Of a stretch of DNA of 41,985 nt, positions 7,974 to 16,698 are shown in pieces (position 1 is the stretch's first letter; each line of letters begins with the position of its first letter). The notes beneath the pieces were generated by a model, which was not told the DNA's origin, searched no databases, and worked only from the letters and a program-made list of their open reading frames with translations. The stretch is from Neisseriaceae bacterium. Its GTDB lineage: Bacteria; Pseudomonadota; Gammaproteobacteria; Burkholderiales; Neisseriaceae. The DNA is taken from positions 1-41,985 of the forward strand of contig JAGBKK010000038.1 in assembly GCA_017934045.1 (NCBI GenBank). Reading direction: 5' to 3'. A program made the translations under genes and the position numbers.

Positions 7974-10599
7974 ATTTTGCAAACACTGCCTGCCACAAGC
8001 TTTTAACGGCTTGGTAATGTGATAACACGCTGTTATTTAATGAAAATTCTTCATCACACAAAAACGCATTGTGTTGTATGCGGCGGTATTCGCGGTAGGC
8101 GTTTTGGGCTTGTTGGGATAATGTTGCGTCAATTAGCCTATGTTCGGCTGCCATTCGCAACAGAGCGATATTGCCTAAATTGCCTGTTAAATCAGGGTAT
8201 TGTCCTGAATATTGCAACACCAAATACTGTACAATAAATTCCACATCGACCACACCGCCGTGAGCGTATTTGATATTGTCATCAACAGGTGGGTGGGTGG
8301 CGTACATTTTGTGCCGCATATCAATAATTGCTTGTTTTAATTCTTGTTTTTGTCGATTTTTCATCAGAATTTCGCTGCGGATTTGTTCAAATTTTTCGCC
8401 AATCGCTGGGTCGCCACACACAAATCTTGCTCGGCTTAATGCTTGGTGTTCCCAAATCCACGCCGATTGTTGTTGGTATTTTTCAAAAGCGTCCAAGCTT
8501 GTTGCGGCAAAGCCTGAATCGCCATTCGGTCGCAGTCGTAAATCAACACTGTATAACAAACCTGCGTTGGTGGTAGAAGTTAGCCACGAAGTTAAGCGAT
8601 TAGCAAGCCGTGTGTAGGTTTCGGACGCATTGGGGTGTGGGTCGTCATACACATAAACCAAGTCCAAATCGGACGCATAGCCCAATTCTTTGCCACCCAA
8701 TTTGCCATACGCAATCACCGCAAAATGGGGGGTATCGGTATGTTTTTTCGGCAAATAATGCCACGCACGATTTAAGGCTTGTCGCAACACGCCGTCTGCC
8801 AACAGCGACAGTTCGTCCGACAAGGCTTCCACCGTCCATAATCCTGCCAAATCCTGTACCGACAGGCGAAATGAATGGGCATGCTGAAAATGGCGTAAGG
8901 TGTCCATTTCATCTTCAACATTGTCGGTTTTGAGTAATTCTTGTGCTAAATTGGCTTCATCAGGCGGACTTTTGTGCATTAACTGCGTGTCTAATAATTC
9001 GTCCAACAAAATGGGGTGTCGCATTAAATAGCCGCTAATAAATGAACTTTTGCTCATAATTTCTGCGACTTTGGTGAGTGCTTCTGGGTATTCGTGCATT
9101 AAGGCAAGGTAGGACGAACGGCGTAAAATACTTTCTAAAAAATCTAATAATTTCAATAGCGTATCTGATTTTTTGTCGAATTTTGCACAAGCGGCAATCG
9201 CCTGCGGCAAAATCATATCGAAACGGCGAGCGTCATTGGCAGGCAGGCTTAAATATTTTTTGCTTTTGTATAAGCGTTGCAAGCGTTCTGCGACAGAATT
9301 ATCGTCAAAGCCCTGCTGTTGCAAGATTTGTGGCGTATTTTCAGACGATAAAATCACTTCTTCCGTGTGTTCAGGTTCGCCCAAAATGGTGTCAAAAATT
9401 TGCCGAACTTCATCACGATAAGTTTTCAGGCTGCCTGAAAACCCTGCATAATTGTCAAAACCCATACTTTCCGCTAATAAGGCTTGCTGTTCTTGGTTTT
9501 CAGGCAGCGTTTGCGTTTGATTGTCGTCCCAATATTGCAAACGGTGTTCGCTGTTGCGTAAAAAGCGATAAGCTTGTAACAAGGCGTTGGCAGTGTTTTC
9601 AGGCAGCAGTTCAAGCCGTGCCAATTCTTTGAGCGTTTCTTGCGTACCTTTTAACTGCAAGGATTTTATTCGTCCGCCGCGAATTAACTGAAAAATTTGG
9701 GCAATAAATTCCACTTCACGAATGCCACCAGCCCCCAACTTAATATTGTTTTCCATACCTTTTTTGGCGACTTCGGCACGAATTTGCCCGTGCAGCCGCC
9801 GCATCGCGTCATAAGCATTAAAATCCAAATATTTGCGATACACAAAAGGACGCACTAACTCTTTGATATTATTGGTATAAGGCGAAATCACACGCGCTTT
9901 TGTCCAAGCATAGCGTTCCCACTCACGCCCTTGTGTGATTAAGTACTGTTCCAATGCCGTTTCGTTAATCACCAACGCCCCCGAATCGCCGTCAGGACGC
10001 AATCGCATATCCACACGAAAAACCTGACCGTCTGCGGTTATGTCATTCAAAAGACTGATGATTTTTTGCCCCACTTTGACAAAAAATTCCTGATTGCTGC
10101 GATTTTTCTTGCCGTTGGTGTCGCCGTTTTCAGGGTAGATAAAAATCAAGTCAATGTCGGACGACACATTCAATTCACCGCCGCCCATTTTGCCCATTGC
10201 CACAATACACAAGCGTTGCGGCTCATTTGACAATGCTCCAATCGGCTCGCCATAAAACTTCACATAATAAGCGTGGGCAAAATCCGCCGCCATATTCACC
10301 GCAAAATCCGCAAACAGCGTCATCGACTGCACCACTTCTTGCAAATCGGCGTGTTGCGATAAATCACGCACCGCAATTCTTGCCACCACCTGCCTACGCA
10401 ACAGCCGCAGTTGGCGAGCCATTTCTTCACCGTCTAAATTGTTCAGAATAGACTGCCAATCGGCAAAATGGTGTAAATCTTTTAATGCGATAGGGCTTTG
10501 TGCGTAGCTTGCTAATTGCTTGCTATCCAACAAAGAGTTGTCGATAAGCCTTTGTAAAAAAAGCGAATATTTACAGGCGGTAAAAACGGCGTTCATCAT
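7972..10599 (-). CDS. glnE: Bifunctional glutamine synthetase adenylyltransferase/deadenylase GlnE
   Basis: An 875-residue enzyme that adds AMP to glutamine synthetase and removes it, under PII control, to match nitrogen assimilation to supply. The two nucleotidyltransferase modules are both visible. The N-terminal deadenylase has GGGELNVSSDIDLIFIY (about residues 137-153). The C-terminal adenylyltransferase has GGKELGYASDLDLVYVYDD in the second half. Each contains the metal-binding DxD. Helical PII-binding regions follow each module. E. coli GlnE is 946 aa; the difference is at the N-terminus. It is transcribed divergently from queA, sharing a 124-bp intergenic region. Confidence 0.95.
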   Translation of the reverse strand: MMNAVFTACKYSLFLQRLIDNSLLDSKQLASYAQSPIALKDLHHFADWQSILNNLDGEEMARQLRLLRRQVVARIAVRDLSQHADLQEVVQSMTLFADFAVNMAADFAHAYYVKFYGEPIGALSNEPQRLCIVAMGKMGGGELNVSSDIDLIFIYPENGDTNGKKNRSNQEFFVKVGQKIISLLNDITADGQVFRVDMRLRPDGDSGALVINETALEQYLITQGREWERYAWTKARVISPYTNNIKELVRPFVYRKYLDFNAYDAMRRLHGQIRAEVAKKGMENNIKLGAGGIREVEFIAQIFQLIRGGRIKSLQLKGTQETLKELARLELLPENTANALLQAYRFLRNSEHRLQYWDDNQTQTLPENQEQQALLAESMGFDNYAGFSGSLKTYRDEVRQIFDTILGEPEHTEEVILSSENTPQILQQQGFDDNSVAERLQRLYKSKKYLSLPANDARRFDMILPQAIAACAKFDKKSDTLLKLLDFLESILRRSSYLALMHEYPEALTKVAEIMSKSSFISGYLMRHPILLDELLDTQLMHKSPPDEANLAQELLKTDNVEDEMDTLRHFQHAHSFRLSVQDLAGLWTVEALSDELSLLADGVLRQALNRAWHYLPKKHTDTPHFAVIAYGKLGGKELGYASDLDLVYVYDDPHPNASETYTRLANRLTSWLTSTTNAGLLYSVDLRLRPNGDSGFAATSLDAFEKYQQQSAWIWEHQALSRARFVCGDPAIGEKFEQIRSEILMKNRQKQELKQAIIDMRHKMYATHPPVDDNIKYAHGGVVDVEFIVQYLVLQYSGQYPDLTGNLGNIALLRMAAEHRLIDATLSQQAQNAYREYRRIQHNAFLCDEEFSLNNSVLSHYQAVKSLWQAVFAK

Positions 10600-10678
10600 A
10601 GTGCGTTTGTTTGACGAATAAAGGTTTAATCATACCGCAAAATAAGGGAATAAAGCACTTTCAGGCAGCCTGAACGAG

Positions 10679-10684
10679 TATAAT
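10679..10684 (+). promoter_or_regulatory. Probable -10 box for queA
   Basis: TATAAT stands 39 bp before the queA ATG in the glnE-queA divergent region, just after an exact uptake sequence. No good -35 was found at 17-bp spacing. Confidence 0.5.
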
Positions 10685-10723
10685 TCAGCGTTATTTTTAT
10701 TTTTTCAGGCAGCCTAAATTGCT

Positions 10724-11758
10724 ATGAACACCTATACGCACATTAACGACTTTGATTTCGACCTACCCTCCGATTTAATTGCTCAATATCCGCCCACAGT
10801 GCGTGGTACAAGCAGATTGTTGGTCGCCCCTTGCAATCAGCCAATACAAGATAAGCAATTTACTGATTTTATTGATTATTTTGAAAGCGGTGATGTTTTG
10901 GTGATGAACAACACCCAAGTCATCAAAGCTCGACTATTCGGTCAAAAAGCCACAGGTGGCAAAATTGAAACCTTAATTGAACGCATTTTAGACGAACACA
11001 CAGCGTGGGTACACTTAAAATCGTCCAAATCGCCAAAAGCAGGCAGTCGATTGATTTTTAACGATAAAATAGAAGCAGAATGTTTGGGGCGACACGGCGA
11101 ATTATTTATTTTGCAGTTTTCAGGCAGCCTGAATGTTTATGAAATTTTGGAACAATACGGTCAAATGCCACTACCGCCTTACATTGAACGCTTGCCTGAT
11201 GATGATGACGCAAGCCGTTATCAAACGGTGTATAGCAAGGAACAAGGAGCAGTTGCTGCCCCCACGGCAGGCTTACATTTTACCGATGAAATTTTGCAAC
11301 AATTACAAAAAAAAGGCGTTATTTTACAAGAAGTTACCCTACATGTTGGAGCTGGCACTTTTCAGCCTGTGCGTGTAGAAAATATCAAAGACCACAAAAT
11401 GCACTTTGAACGCTATTTTGTCCCCCAAAGCGTGGTGGATTGTATTCAGCACGCCCAAGAAAACGGCAAAAAGGTGTGTGCCGTTGGCACCACTTCTTTG
11501 CGAGCATTAGAAGCGGCAAGCCTTTCAGGCAGCCTGAAAGCAGGATCTGGCGATACCGATATTTTCATCACTCCAGGTTTTCAATTTCGCACTGCCGATA
11601 TGCTTTTAACCAATTTTCACTTGCCCAAATCAACGCTGTTAATGTTAGTTTCCGCCTTTGCAGGGTATGACAAAATCCGCCATATTTATCAGCACGCAAT
11701 CGAACAACAATACCGCTTTTTTAGTTATGGGGACGCTATGTTGCTGTATCGCAAATAA
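10724..11758 (+). CDS. queA: tRNA preQ1(34) S-adenosylmethionine ribosyltransferase-isomerase QueA
   Basis: A 344-residue enzyme of queuosine synthesis. It transfers the ribosyl moiety of SAM to preQ1 at the wobble base of GUN-anticodon tRNAs, forming epoxyqueuosine. Family hallmarks are [15 protein letters not shown] at the N-terminus, [14 protein letters not shown], the conserved [12 protein letters not shown], and [20 protein letters not shown] near the C-terminus. The length is normal. Two exact uptake sequences lie inside the gene. It is the last host gene before the conjugative element, whose integrase begins 372 bp downstream. Confidence 0.96.
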   Translation: MNTYTHINDFDFDLPSDLIAQYPPTVRGTSRLLVAPCNQPIQDKQFTDFIDYFESGDVLVMNNTQVIKARLFGQKATGGKIETLIERILDEHTAWVHLKSSKSPKAGSRLIFNDKIEAECLGRHGELFILQFSGSLNVYEILEQYGQMPLPPYIERLPDDDDASRYQTVYSKEQGAVAAPTAGLHFTDEILQQLQKKGVILQEVTLHVGAGTFQPVRVENIKDHKMHFERYFVPQSVVDCIQHAQENGKKVCAVGTTSLRALEAASLSGSLKAGSGDTDIFITPGFQFRTADMLLTNFHLPKSTLLMLVSAFAGYDKIRHIYQHAIEQQYRFFSYGDAMLLYRK

Positions 11759-11834
11759 GTCGTTAAACTTCAAAATACTATTGCGTTATCTCGCCTTGGC
11801 GTATTGGTTATACTATCTGCGACTCCTGCAAAAC

Positions 11835-11915
11835 TCGTCATTCTGAGTTTTCCGCAGGAAAACGAAGAATCTCAACTAATTGTTTTATAAAACGCTATCG
11901 GCAAGTTAATGACGA
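11835..11915. repeat. Miniature inverted-repeat element (~81 bp)
   Basis: The ends TCGTCATT and AATGACGA are perfect inverted repeats. The interior begins CTGAG and contains a hairpin GTTTTCC-GCA-GGAAAAC and the phrase GAATCTCAA. A related element of about the same length lies inside virB8 (22982-23062). Confidence 0.6.
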
Positions 11916-12071
11916 ATGGTGAAAAATGGGTTTTATCAATGCTTTTAACTAACTAATTATCCCAATAATATAACACTTTGGAAAGATTTAATTTTTTCAT
12001 TATCTGCCCTATTTATTACCTGCTTATTATAACTATTTTAAGGAATTTTGCAAGAATTATTTAAAAAACAT

Positions 12072-12100
12072 TTGGATAAGTGTTGTTTTTTTGAGATAAT
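12072..12100 (+). promoter_or_regulatory. Integrase promoter
   Basis: TTGGAT at 12072-12077 and GATAAT at 12095-12100 are separated by 17 bp. They lie 31 bp before the integrase ATG, a plausible sigma-70 promoter. Confidence 0.5.
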
Positions 12101-12130
12101 GAGCAGGGATTTTTAGGGAAGAAACTGGCT

Positions 12131-13318
12131 ATGGCACTTACGGAAGCGAAGATTAGGAAGTTGCAATTCAACGGAAAGAATTATAAGGTGGCAGACGCTT
12201 ACGGCTTGTATCTCTTGGTTGCCAAGAAGTCGAAGCGGTTTTATTGTCGTTATACTCATCGCAAAAAACAATGTGAAGTTGCTCTTGGTCAATGGCCATT
12301 TTTAAAATTGGAAGACGCTCGTAAAAAGGTGTTTGCTATTCGCACTAATTTGGCGAACAATCAGCCGCCATTGCCGTACAAAATTTCCGATAAATGCTTT
12401 GGTGAAGTTGCCGAAGAATTTATGGAACACTTATCAAATCAAGTGGCTTTTTCGACTTTTAGAAATCTACAAAGAAAATACAATCGCTATATTAAGCCTT
12501 CTCATTTAATGTCTATTCGTATTTCCGAAGTAAGTACGCAAGATATTCTTAAAATTTTGTCGCCATTGCGTAAAGAACATAAAAATACGCAAGCCGCCAA
12601 AGTCAAATCGCTGATTAGTCGCACCTTTCGTTATGCGATTGAGCATCACGGTATCGAACACGACCCGACTTTTTTACTTGCTCGGCTTAATTTTTCGGAT
12701 ACCCGCACAACTCATCACCCCCACATTGGCGACAAGTTCGCATTAGGCAAATTATTGGCAGATATTGACGCTTTGGATTTTTCATCTGTTTCGGACGCTT
12801 TGCGGCTTTTGCCCTATGTTTTCGTGCGTTTTAATGAATTAGCGGCGGCTCGTGTTGAAGAATTTGATTTAGAAGATAATATTTGGCAAATTTCATCGGA
12901 ACGAATGAAACAACGGCGTATTCATTGGATACCTTTACCCAAACAGGCATTGACGATTGTTAAGCGGCGAATTGCGGCAGTAGATAATGACGGTTTTTTA
13001 TTTCCGTCCATTTATCGCAACAATGCTTGCATTTCTCGCAGTGCATTGATGAAACAACTCAAAGGCTTGTGTGATTTTTATATTTGCTTACATTCTTTTC
13101 GTTCGACCGCTTCCACGATATTGCACGAATTGGGTTTTCATTCAGATTTGATTGAATTACAACTGTCGCACAAAATACGCAACAGCGTTGCCGCTTCGTA
13201 TAATTTTGCCACTTTTCTTGATGAACGGCGTGAAATGCTACAAGTTTATGCTGATTATTTGGATAGTTTGAAAGCGGATTATTTGAAAAATAAATCAAAT
13301 AAAAACAATGTATTATAA
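12131..13318 (+). CDS. int: Tyrosine-type integrase of the conjugative element
   Basis: A 395-residue site-specific recombinase of the P4/DUF4102-arm group. It should integrate and excise the element. Residues 1-90 form the arm-binding domain (LTEAKIRKLQFNGKNYKVADAYGLYL). A SAM-like core-binding domain spans about 95-190. In the catalytic part, the first Arg lies in FVRFNELAAARVEEF, then HSFR (H-x-x-R), then LQLSHK, with Tyr in AASYNFATF as the probable nucleophile. It lies just downstream of queA rather than a tRNA gene. A strong terminator follows at 13429. Confidence 0.93.
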   Translation: MALTEAKIRKLQFNGKNYKVADAYGLYLLVAKKSKRFYCRYTHRKKQCEVALGQWPFLKLEDARKKVFAIRTNLANNQPPLPYKISDKCFGEVAEEFMEHLSNQVAFSTFRNLQRKYNRYIKPSHLMSIRISEVSTQDILKILSPLRKEHKNTQAAKVKSLISRTFRYAIEHHGIEHDPTFLLARLNFSDTRTTHHPHIGDKFALGKLLADIDALDFSSVSDALRLLPYVFVRFNELAAARVEEFDLEDNIWQISSERMKQRRIHWIPLPKQALTIVKRRIAAVDNDGFLFPSIYRNNACISRSALMKQLKGLCDFYICLHSFRSTASTILHELGFHSDLIELQLSHKIRNSVAASYNFATFLDERREMLQVYADYLDSLKADYLKNKSNKNNVL

Positions 13319-13331
13319 GAATAAATACACA

Positions 13332-13512
13332 ATTTGAAAGTTTTACTTGCTTTTTAGAATAATTTTAGATATAATCCATTCAAATATTCTTTGTTTATTT
13401 AGTTTGCCCTATTTATGCAAAGATATATAACCGCCAAGAGATTGGCGGTTTTTCCTTTTGTGCTATGGGTATTTTTCACATATTAAAAATAAAACTCAAA
13501 ACTTTCAAATTA
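13332..13512. repeat. 14-bp inverted repeat downstream of the integrase
   Basis: AATTTGAAAGTTTT near 13333 and AAAACTTTCAAATT near 13497 are perfect inverted copies flanking the intergenic segment between int and the TrbM-like gene. The right copy lies just upstream of that gene's promoter; a related AAAACTTTCA...TATG sequence precedes virB7. Confidence 0.5.
13429..13455 (+). terminator. Rho-independent terminator after int
   Basis: The stem AACCGCCAA / TTGGCGGTT with a GAGA loop is followed by a T run. It separates int from the TrbM-like gene. Confidence 0.85.
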
Positions 13513-13517
13513 TGAGT

Positions 13518-13523
13518 TAAAAT
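13518..13523 (+). promoter_or_regulatory. Possible -10 box for the TrbM-like gene
   Basis: TAAAAT lies 34 bp before the ATG at 13557, with a clear AGGAG ribosome-binding site at about 13544-13548. Confidence 0.35.
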
Positions 13524-13556
13524 AAACCAGTTTTATTTTGATTAGGAGTAAAAATA

Positions 13557-14168
13557 ATGAAAAAACTTGCCTTGTTACCGATTATGGCGATTTTGAGTTT
13601 ATCTGCTACGGCAGACGCAGGCAGTCTGAAAGACGCTGTAAAAGATGAATTAACAGGCGATACAAAATTAGCGTGTGAAGCTTTGCTTTGTTTGTCGTCA
13701 TCAGAACGCCCAAGTGAGTGCAATCCGTCTCTTCATCGTTATTTTAATATTAGTCATAAGCATTTGAAAGATACGCTAAATGCTCGCAAAGCGTTTTTAA
13801 GCCTTTGCCCTGCGGTTGATGATGATAAACAAATGCCGTCATTGGTGAATGCAATTGCGAATGGTGCAGGTCGTTGTGATTTAGCAGGTCTCAATCAAAA
13901 CGCTTGGCAACAATGCCGCAATAATCGTTTTTGGGGTGGTGATGAGAATAAAATCAGTTGCAATCCGCAGTTGCCGTCTTACTGTAAAGCGTATTACACA
14001 CACAATTACACCAATATAGAACAGCCTAAATGGAAATGTACGCAAACGGTTAAAGAAGCAAAACTTGTTTATAACAACACAAACGACAATCGCCGTGTTC
14101 AAAGCAACTGGAATAATGCACGCATTGAACAAGTGGAACGGTGCGTTGCTGGCAAGTGGGTGTTGTAG
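13557..14168 (+). CDS. TrbM/KikA-like exported mating protein
   Basis: A 203-residue secreted protein of the TrbM/KikA/MpfK family found in MPF-T conjugation loci. Residues 1-21 are a signal peptide ending TADA. The mature part has the family feature TKLACEALLCLSSSERPSECNPSLHRYF, then conserved Cys residues (LSLCPAV, GRCDL, QQCRNN, ISCNPQLPSYCKAYY) that probably form periplasmic disulfides. Family members are needed for or aid conjugation, but their exact role is unclear. It lies outside the main virB operon, with its own AGGAG site, downstream of the int terminator. Confidence 0.8.
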   Translation: MKKLALLPIMAILSLSATADAGSLKDAVKDELTGDTKLACEALLCLSSSERPSECNPSLHRYFNISHKHLKDTLNARKAFLSLCPAVDDDKQMPSLVNAIANGAGRCDLAGLNQNAWQQCRNNRFWGGDENKISCNPQLPSYCKAYYTHNYTNIEQPKWKCTQTVKEAKLVYNNTNDNRRVQSNWNNARIEQVERCVAGKWVL

Positions 14169-14208
14169 GTTTTGGCTACACCGAACTTCGTTTCAGGCTA
14201 CCTGAATT

Positions 14209-14841
14209 TCAATCAATCACCGCATATGCTAATGTGGCTTTAATGGTAAAGTTAGCAGAAATGGGCGGATACGATTGATTATTCGCAATTAAATATTCCT
14301 GATTACCGATTTTGCTGTATTTCCTGAATATCCCTGTGGGGTGATTGTCGCCATTATCAATAATGGCAAAAACGCCGTCTTCGGGGTTTGGGGTTTTGTT
14401 GGTATCAAAAATCAGCAAACAATTTTTAGGATAACTAATATCGCCAACAGAAGTCATACTGTTATCGGTTTGCCGAATGGCAAAACCGTTACGGATTTCG
14501 CCAATAACAGGGATACGCTTGCTTTCGATAAATTTACCATTGCTTACATAAGCAACCGCTTGCGGTATATCCAAAACGGCAACTGAAAAATAATCTTTAC
14601 GACCAGCATTTTCGCCCAAAATCAACTCATCTAATGACATATTGGCTAATTGGGCGATTTGAATCAGTTTGTCTATGGCAGGTTGCGTATCCATTGTAGG
14701 CGACAACCAACGACCGATTGTTTGTGGCGTAACGCCGAGTTTTTCGCCAAGTTGGGCACGCAACCCCCAACCTGAATAACCCATTTTTGCAAATGCTCGT
14801 TCCAAGTTTTCAGGCGGAATAATGGTAATCGCTGGTCTCAT
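14209..14841 (-). CDS. CI-type repressor with S24/LexA-like C-terminal domain
   Basis: A 210-residue repressor on the minus strand, divergent from the transfer operon. Residues 20-65 form an HTH (LRAQLGEKLGVTPQTIGRWLS). The C-terminal half is an S24 domain with the catalytic Ser in DNSM, followed by SYPKNCLLIFD, PEDGVFAII and NNQSYPPI, aligning with lambda and P22 repressors. The position equivalent to the general-base Lys (FKKL in lambda) reads FRKY, and the AG cleavage pair seems absent (GEIRNG). Classical RecA-stimulated self-cleavage is therefore doubtful. It probably represses the 15025 gene and the virB operon via the intergenic operators. Confidence 0.85.
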   Translation of the reverse strand: MRPAITIIPPENLERAFAKMGYSGWGLRAQLGEKLGVTPQTIGRWLSPTMDTQPAIDKLIQIAQLANMSLDELILGENAGRKDYFSVAVLDIPQAVAYVSNGKFIESKRIPVIGEIRNGFAIRQTDNSMTSVGDISYPKNCLLIFDTNKTPNPEDGVFAIIDNGDNHPTGIFRKYSKIGNQEYLIANNQSYPPISANFTIKATLAYAVID

Positions 14842-14949
14842 TGCTGTTTTATTCGTCTATGTAACCGTCAAATTCTACTTTTTTTTGTTGTTTTTTTCAA
14901 ATATCCGCAAAAAAATTCTAAAAAATCCCTTTAACTTTCGATTTTATGT

Positions 14950-14982
14950 GTTATTATACGAATAATACATTCTATTATAGAA
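14950..14982. promoter_or_regulatory. Putative operators between divergent cI-like and cro-like genes
   Basis: TATTAT-ACGA-ATAATA at 14952-14967 has perfect 6-bp arms. CTATTATAG at 14972-14980 is a second near-palindrome. Both overlap TATAAT-like sequences usable on either strand. The placement matches repressor operators controlling both promoters. Confidence 0.5.
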
Positions 14983-15024
14983 AATTATACAACTTAAAAA
15001 TTTCATTTTATTGAAGTGGTGCTT

Positions 15025-15414
15025 ATGAATTTAGAAACTTGGCTAATCAAAGAACGCCTAACCAACAAGGCACTGGGCGAGATGATAGGTGTAACCGCCC
15101 AGAGAGTTGGTTGTTGGATAAGGGGAGACACTTATATTAGTGTTAAACACATTTGGGAAATTTACGAAATTACAAACGGCGAAGTTCTGCCCCACGACTT
15201 GCGTCCAGAGTATTTTCCACAAGACAAACTGAAAAAAATTTACGGCTGCCCTGCTTGTCAAGACAAGTCGCCGAATGATTATCGAAGTTGGTTTCACTTG
15301 TTAGAAGAAGCCTGCATGCACCGTCTCAATACTCGCCTTAAAAGACGAAAAAGAGTGAGCAGGAAAAAAACAAGAGAAACCAAAGAAGAAATAGAGAAAG
15401 AAAAAAATGTTTGA
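15025..15414 (+). CDS. Cro/YdaS-like small HTH regulator
   Basis: About 129 residues. I chose the ATG at 15025 rather than the upstream in-frame GTG at 15016. Residues 4-60 resemble Cro/YdaS-type HTH proteins: LIKERLTNKALGEMIGVTAQRVGCWIRG, then EIYEITNGEVLPHDLRPEYF. A CPAC pair follows, then a very basic Lys/Arg/Glu tail. It faces the CI-type repressor, so the two probably form a bistable switch for transfer. Its last codons overlap the start of virB1 by 8 bp, which puts the regulator at the head of the virB operon and couples their translation. Confidence 0.75.
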   Translation: MNLETWLIKERLTNKALGEMIGVTAQRVGCWIRGDTYISVKHIWEIYEITNGEVLPHDLRPEYFPQDKLKKIYGCPACQDKSPNDYRSWFHLLEEACMHRLNTRLKRRKRVSRKKTRETKEEIEKEKNV

Positions 15415-15982
15415 GTTATTAGGTTGCCAAATCAACACAGATATACCGCCTGAGCAAATGGCGGCAATTATCCGTACTGAAAGTTCAGTGCGGCAATACG
15501 CCATTGGTGTTGTGGGCGGTTTTTTGAACAGGCAACCTGAAAATGCTGATGAAGCAAAAACCACAGTCGAAATGTTGAAAACAAGCGGCAAAAATTACTC
15601 GGTAGGCTTGGCACAAGTCAATCAAGTGAATTTCAAACGCTATGGCTTAAATGCAAGCAATATGTTTGATATTTGCACAAACTTGAATGCAGGAGCAGAG
15701 ATTTTAGAAGCGTGCTTTACGCAACACAAAGACTGGCAAAAGGCTTACTCCTGCTATTACAGCGGCAATCCTGTAACTGGATTTCATCACGGATATGTGA
15801 GAAAGGTTTCAGACAACCTGAACAAACCCATTCCTGAAATGCTGACACCGCCAAAAATCAGCAAAACCAAGCAACCGATTGTTTTTGTGGCGAAAGAAAA
15901 AACGACACAAAGCAAAAGAACGAAAACCGTCCCTGTGCATTTAACGCTAATGCAACGGCGGCTTTCATCATCGTTAAATTAA
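15407..15982 (+). CDS. virB1: VirB1-like lytic transglycosylase
   Basis: A 191-residue murein transglycosylase that locally opens peptidoglycan for the secretion channel. The SLT fold is visible: catalytic Glu in AAIIRTESS (about residue 24), then YSVGLAQVNQVNFKRYGL, NLNAGAEIL and KAYSCYYSGNP. No typical signal peptide precedes the catalytic domain, as in several plasmid VirB1 homologues. The C-terminal tail is Lys/Thr-rich. It overlaps the cro-like gene and is directly followed by virB2. Confidence 0.9.
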   Translation: MFELLGCQINTDIPPEQMAAIIRTESSVRQYAIGVVGGFLNRQPENADEAKTTVEMLKTSGKNYSVGLAQVNQVNFKRYGLNASNMFDICTNLNAGAEILEACFTQHKDWQKAYSCYYSGNPVTGFHHGYVRKVSDNLNKPIPEMLTPPKISKTKQPIVFVAKEKTTQSKRTKTVPVHLTLMQRRLSSSLN

Positions 15983-15994
15983 ATGGAGTTTGAA

Positions 15995-16324
15995 ATGAAG
16001 TTAATCAACCAAAAAATAGATAGACAAGTCGTTAAAAAAGAAATCAAAGAATGGGTGTTAGCAACCGCCTTTTGCTGTTTGCTGACACTACCTATGTTGG
16101 CAAATGCTGATCCTGCTTGGGCAGCCAAACCGAAAACTTTTTTAAACGACATTTTGACAGGTTTAGAAATATTAGGCTATGGCGTAGCGTCTGTATGCTT
16201 TGTTTGGTCTATGTATGAAATTATTTGGTGCGGCAAGACTTTGGCACAAATGAAAAACTGGCTGATTGGTGCAGTCGGTTGTGCTTCTGCTTCAACAATT
16301 GTGGAAATGTTTTTCAAAAAATAA
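15995..16324 (+). CDS. virB2: VirB2/TrbC-type pilin precursor
   Basis: About 109 residues, the major subunit of the conjugative pilus. I chose the ATG at 15995 because GGAG at 15985-15988 is its ribosome-binding site; the ATG at 15983 overlaps that site. A long signal peptide ends around ANADPAWA, leaving a mature pilin with two hydrophobic helices (about LEILGYGVASVCFVWSMYEIIW and NWLIGAVGCASASTIVEMFF) joined by a short charged loop, as in VirB2. It sits between virB1 and virB3 as in classical virB operons. Confidence 0.85.
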   Translation: MKLINQKIDRQVVKKEIKEWVLATAFCCLLTLPMLANADPAWAAKPKTFLNDILTGLEILGYGVASVCFVWSMYEIIWCGKTLAQMKNWLIGAVGCASASTIVEMFFKK

Positions 16325-16351
16325 TTTTAGGCTGCCTGAAAGGATACAAAA

Positions 16352-16696
16352 ATGAGTACAGAATACGAAACCTATCCGCTTTTTCGTGGTGCGACAAAAC
16401 CAAAAATGTTTTTTGGTGTGCCGTTATTAGAATTAGGTGCAGTGGCAACGCCGTGTATTTTGTTGTCTTTATGGGCAAAAATCCTTTCAGGCAGCCTATT
16501 GGGTTTTGGTGTGGGTGTTGTTCCATTGGTTGCCGCATTTCTCATTATGCGGCAATGGACAAAGCAAGATGATCAATATGTCAAAATGTTTGTTCAAAAC
16601 CTACGCGACAAAACAAACACACGACAATGCAAAATTGACGGCATTACCGTCGTTACGCCCAAGTCAATGCGTCATTCTCGGTTTATGGAGTGGTAA
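16352..16696 (+). CDS. virB3: VirB3 inner-membrane subunit
   Basis: A 114-residue VirB3 protein. The family opening YPLFRGATKPKMFFGVPLLELG is followed by two transmembrane helices and a soluble C-terminus ending RHSRFMEW. VirB3 joins VirB4 and VirB6 in the inner-membrane complex of the secretion system. An exact uptake sequence (16329-16340) doubles as the ribosome-binding region (CTGAAAGGA). The stop overlaps the region of the virB4 start. Confidence 0.9.
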   Translation: MSTEYETYPLFRGATKPKMFFGVPLLELGAVATPCILLSLWAKILSGSLLGFGVGVVPLVAAFLIMRQWTKQDDQYVKMFVQNLRDKTNTRQCKIDGITVVTPKSMRHSRFMEW

Positions 16697-16698
16697 CG

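Larger units (their letters stand above)
61..11538. repeat. DNA uptake sequences in the chromosomal flank
   Basis: Eleven exact copies of the 12-mer AGGCTGCCTGAA or AGGCAGCCTGAA were counted by eye. Most sit in the near-palindromic 15-mer TTCAGGC(A/T)GCCTGAA. Positions: 61-72, 1617-1631, within 1724-1756, within 2346-2366, 4912-4926, 5101-5112, 6881-6895, 9425-9439, 10660-10674, 11119-11133 and 11524-11538. These match the dialects described for Simonsiella and Kingella and mark DNA taken up by natural transformation. Several lie inside genes (the methyltransferase, glnE, queA); others form hairpins between genes. Near-matches are also present, for example at 2606, 7652 and 7956. Confidence 0.9.
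11759..12130. other. Intergenic junction between queA and the integrase
   Basis: This is the only place in the window where the left end of the conjugative element can lie. It contains an ~81-bp inverted-repeat element (11835-11915), an AT-rich stretch and the integrase promoter. No tRNA gene was found. The attachment core cannot be located because the right end is not in the window. Confidence 0.5.

Noticed and set aside
9078-9632. 184-codon plus-strand frame inside glnE
   Set aside because: It is the antisense shadow of a well-recognised glnE coding region.
11759-12130. tRNA gene as integration target
   Set aside because: I could not find a cloverleaf or T-loop sequence in the interval on either strand.
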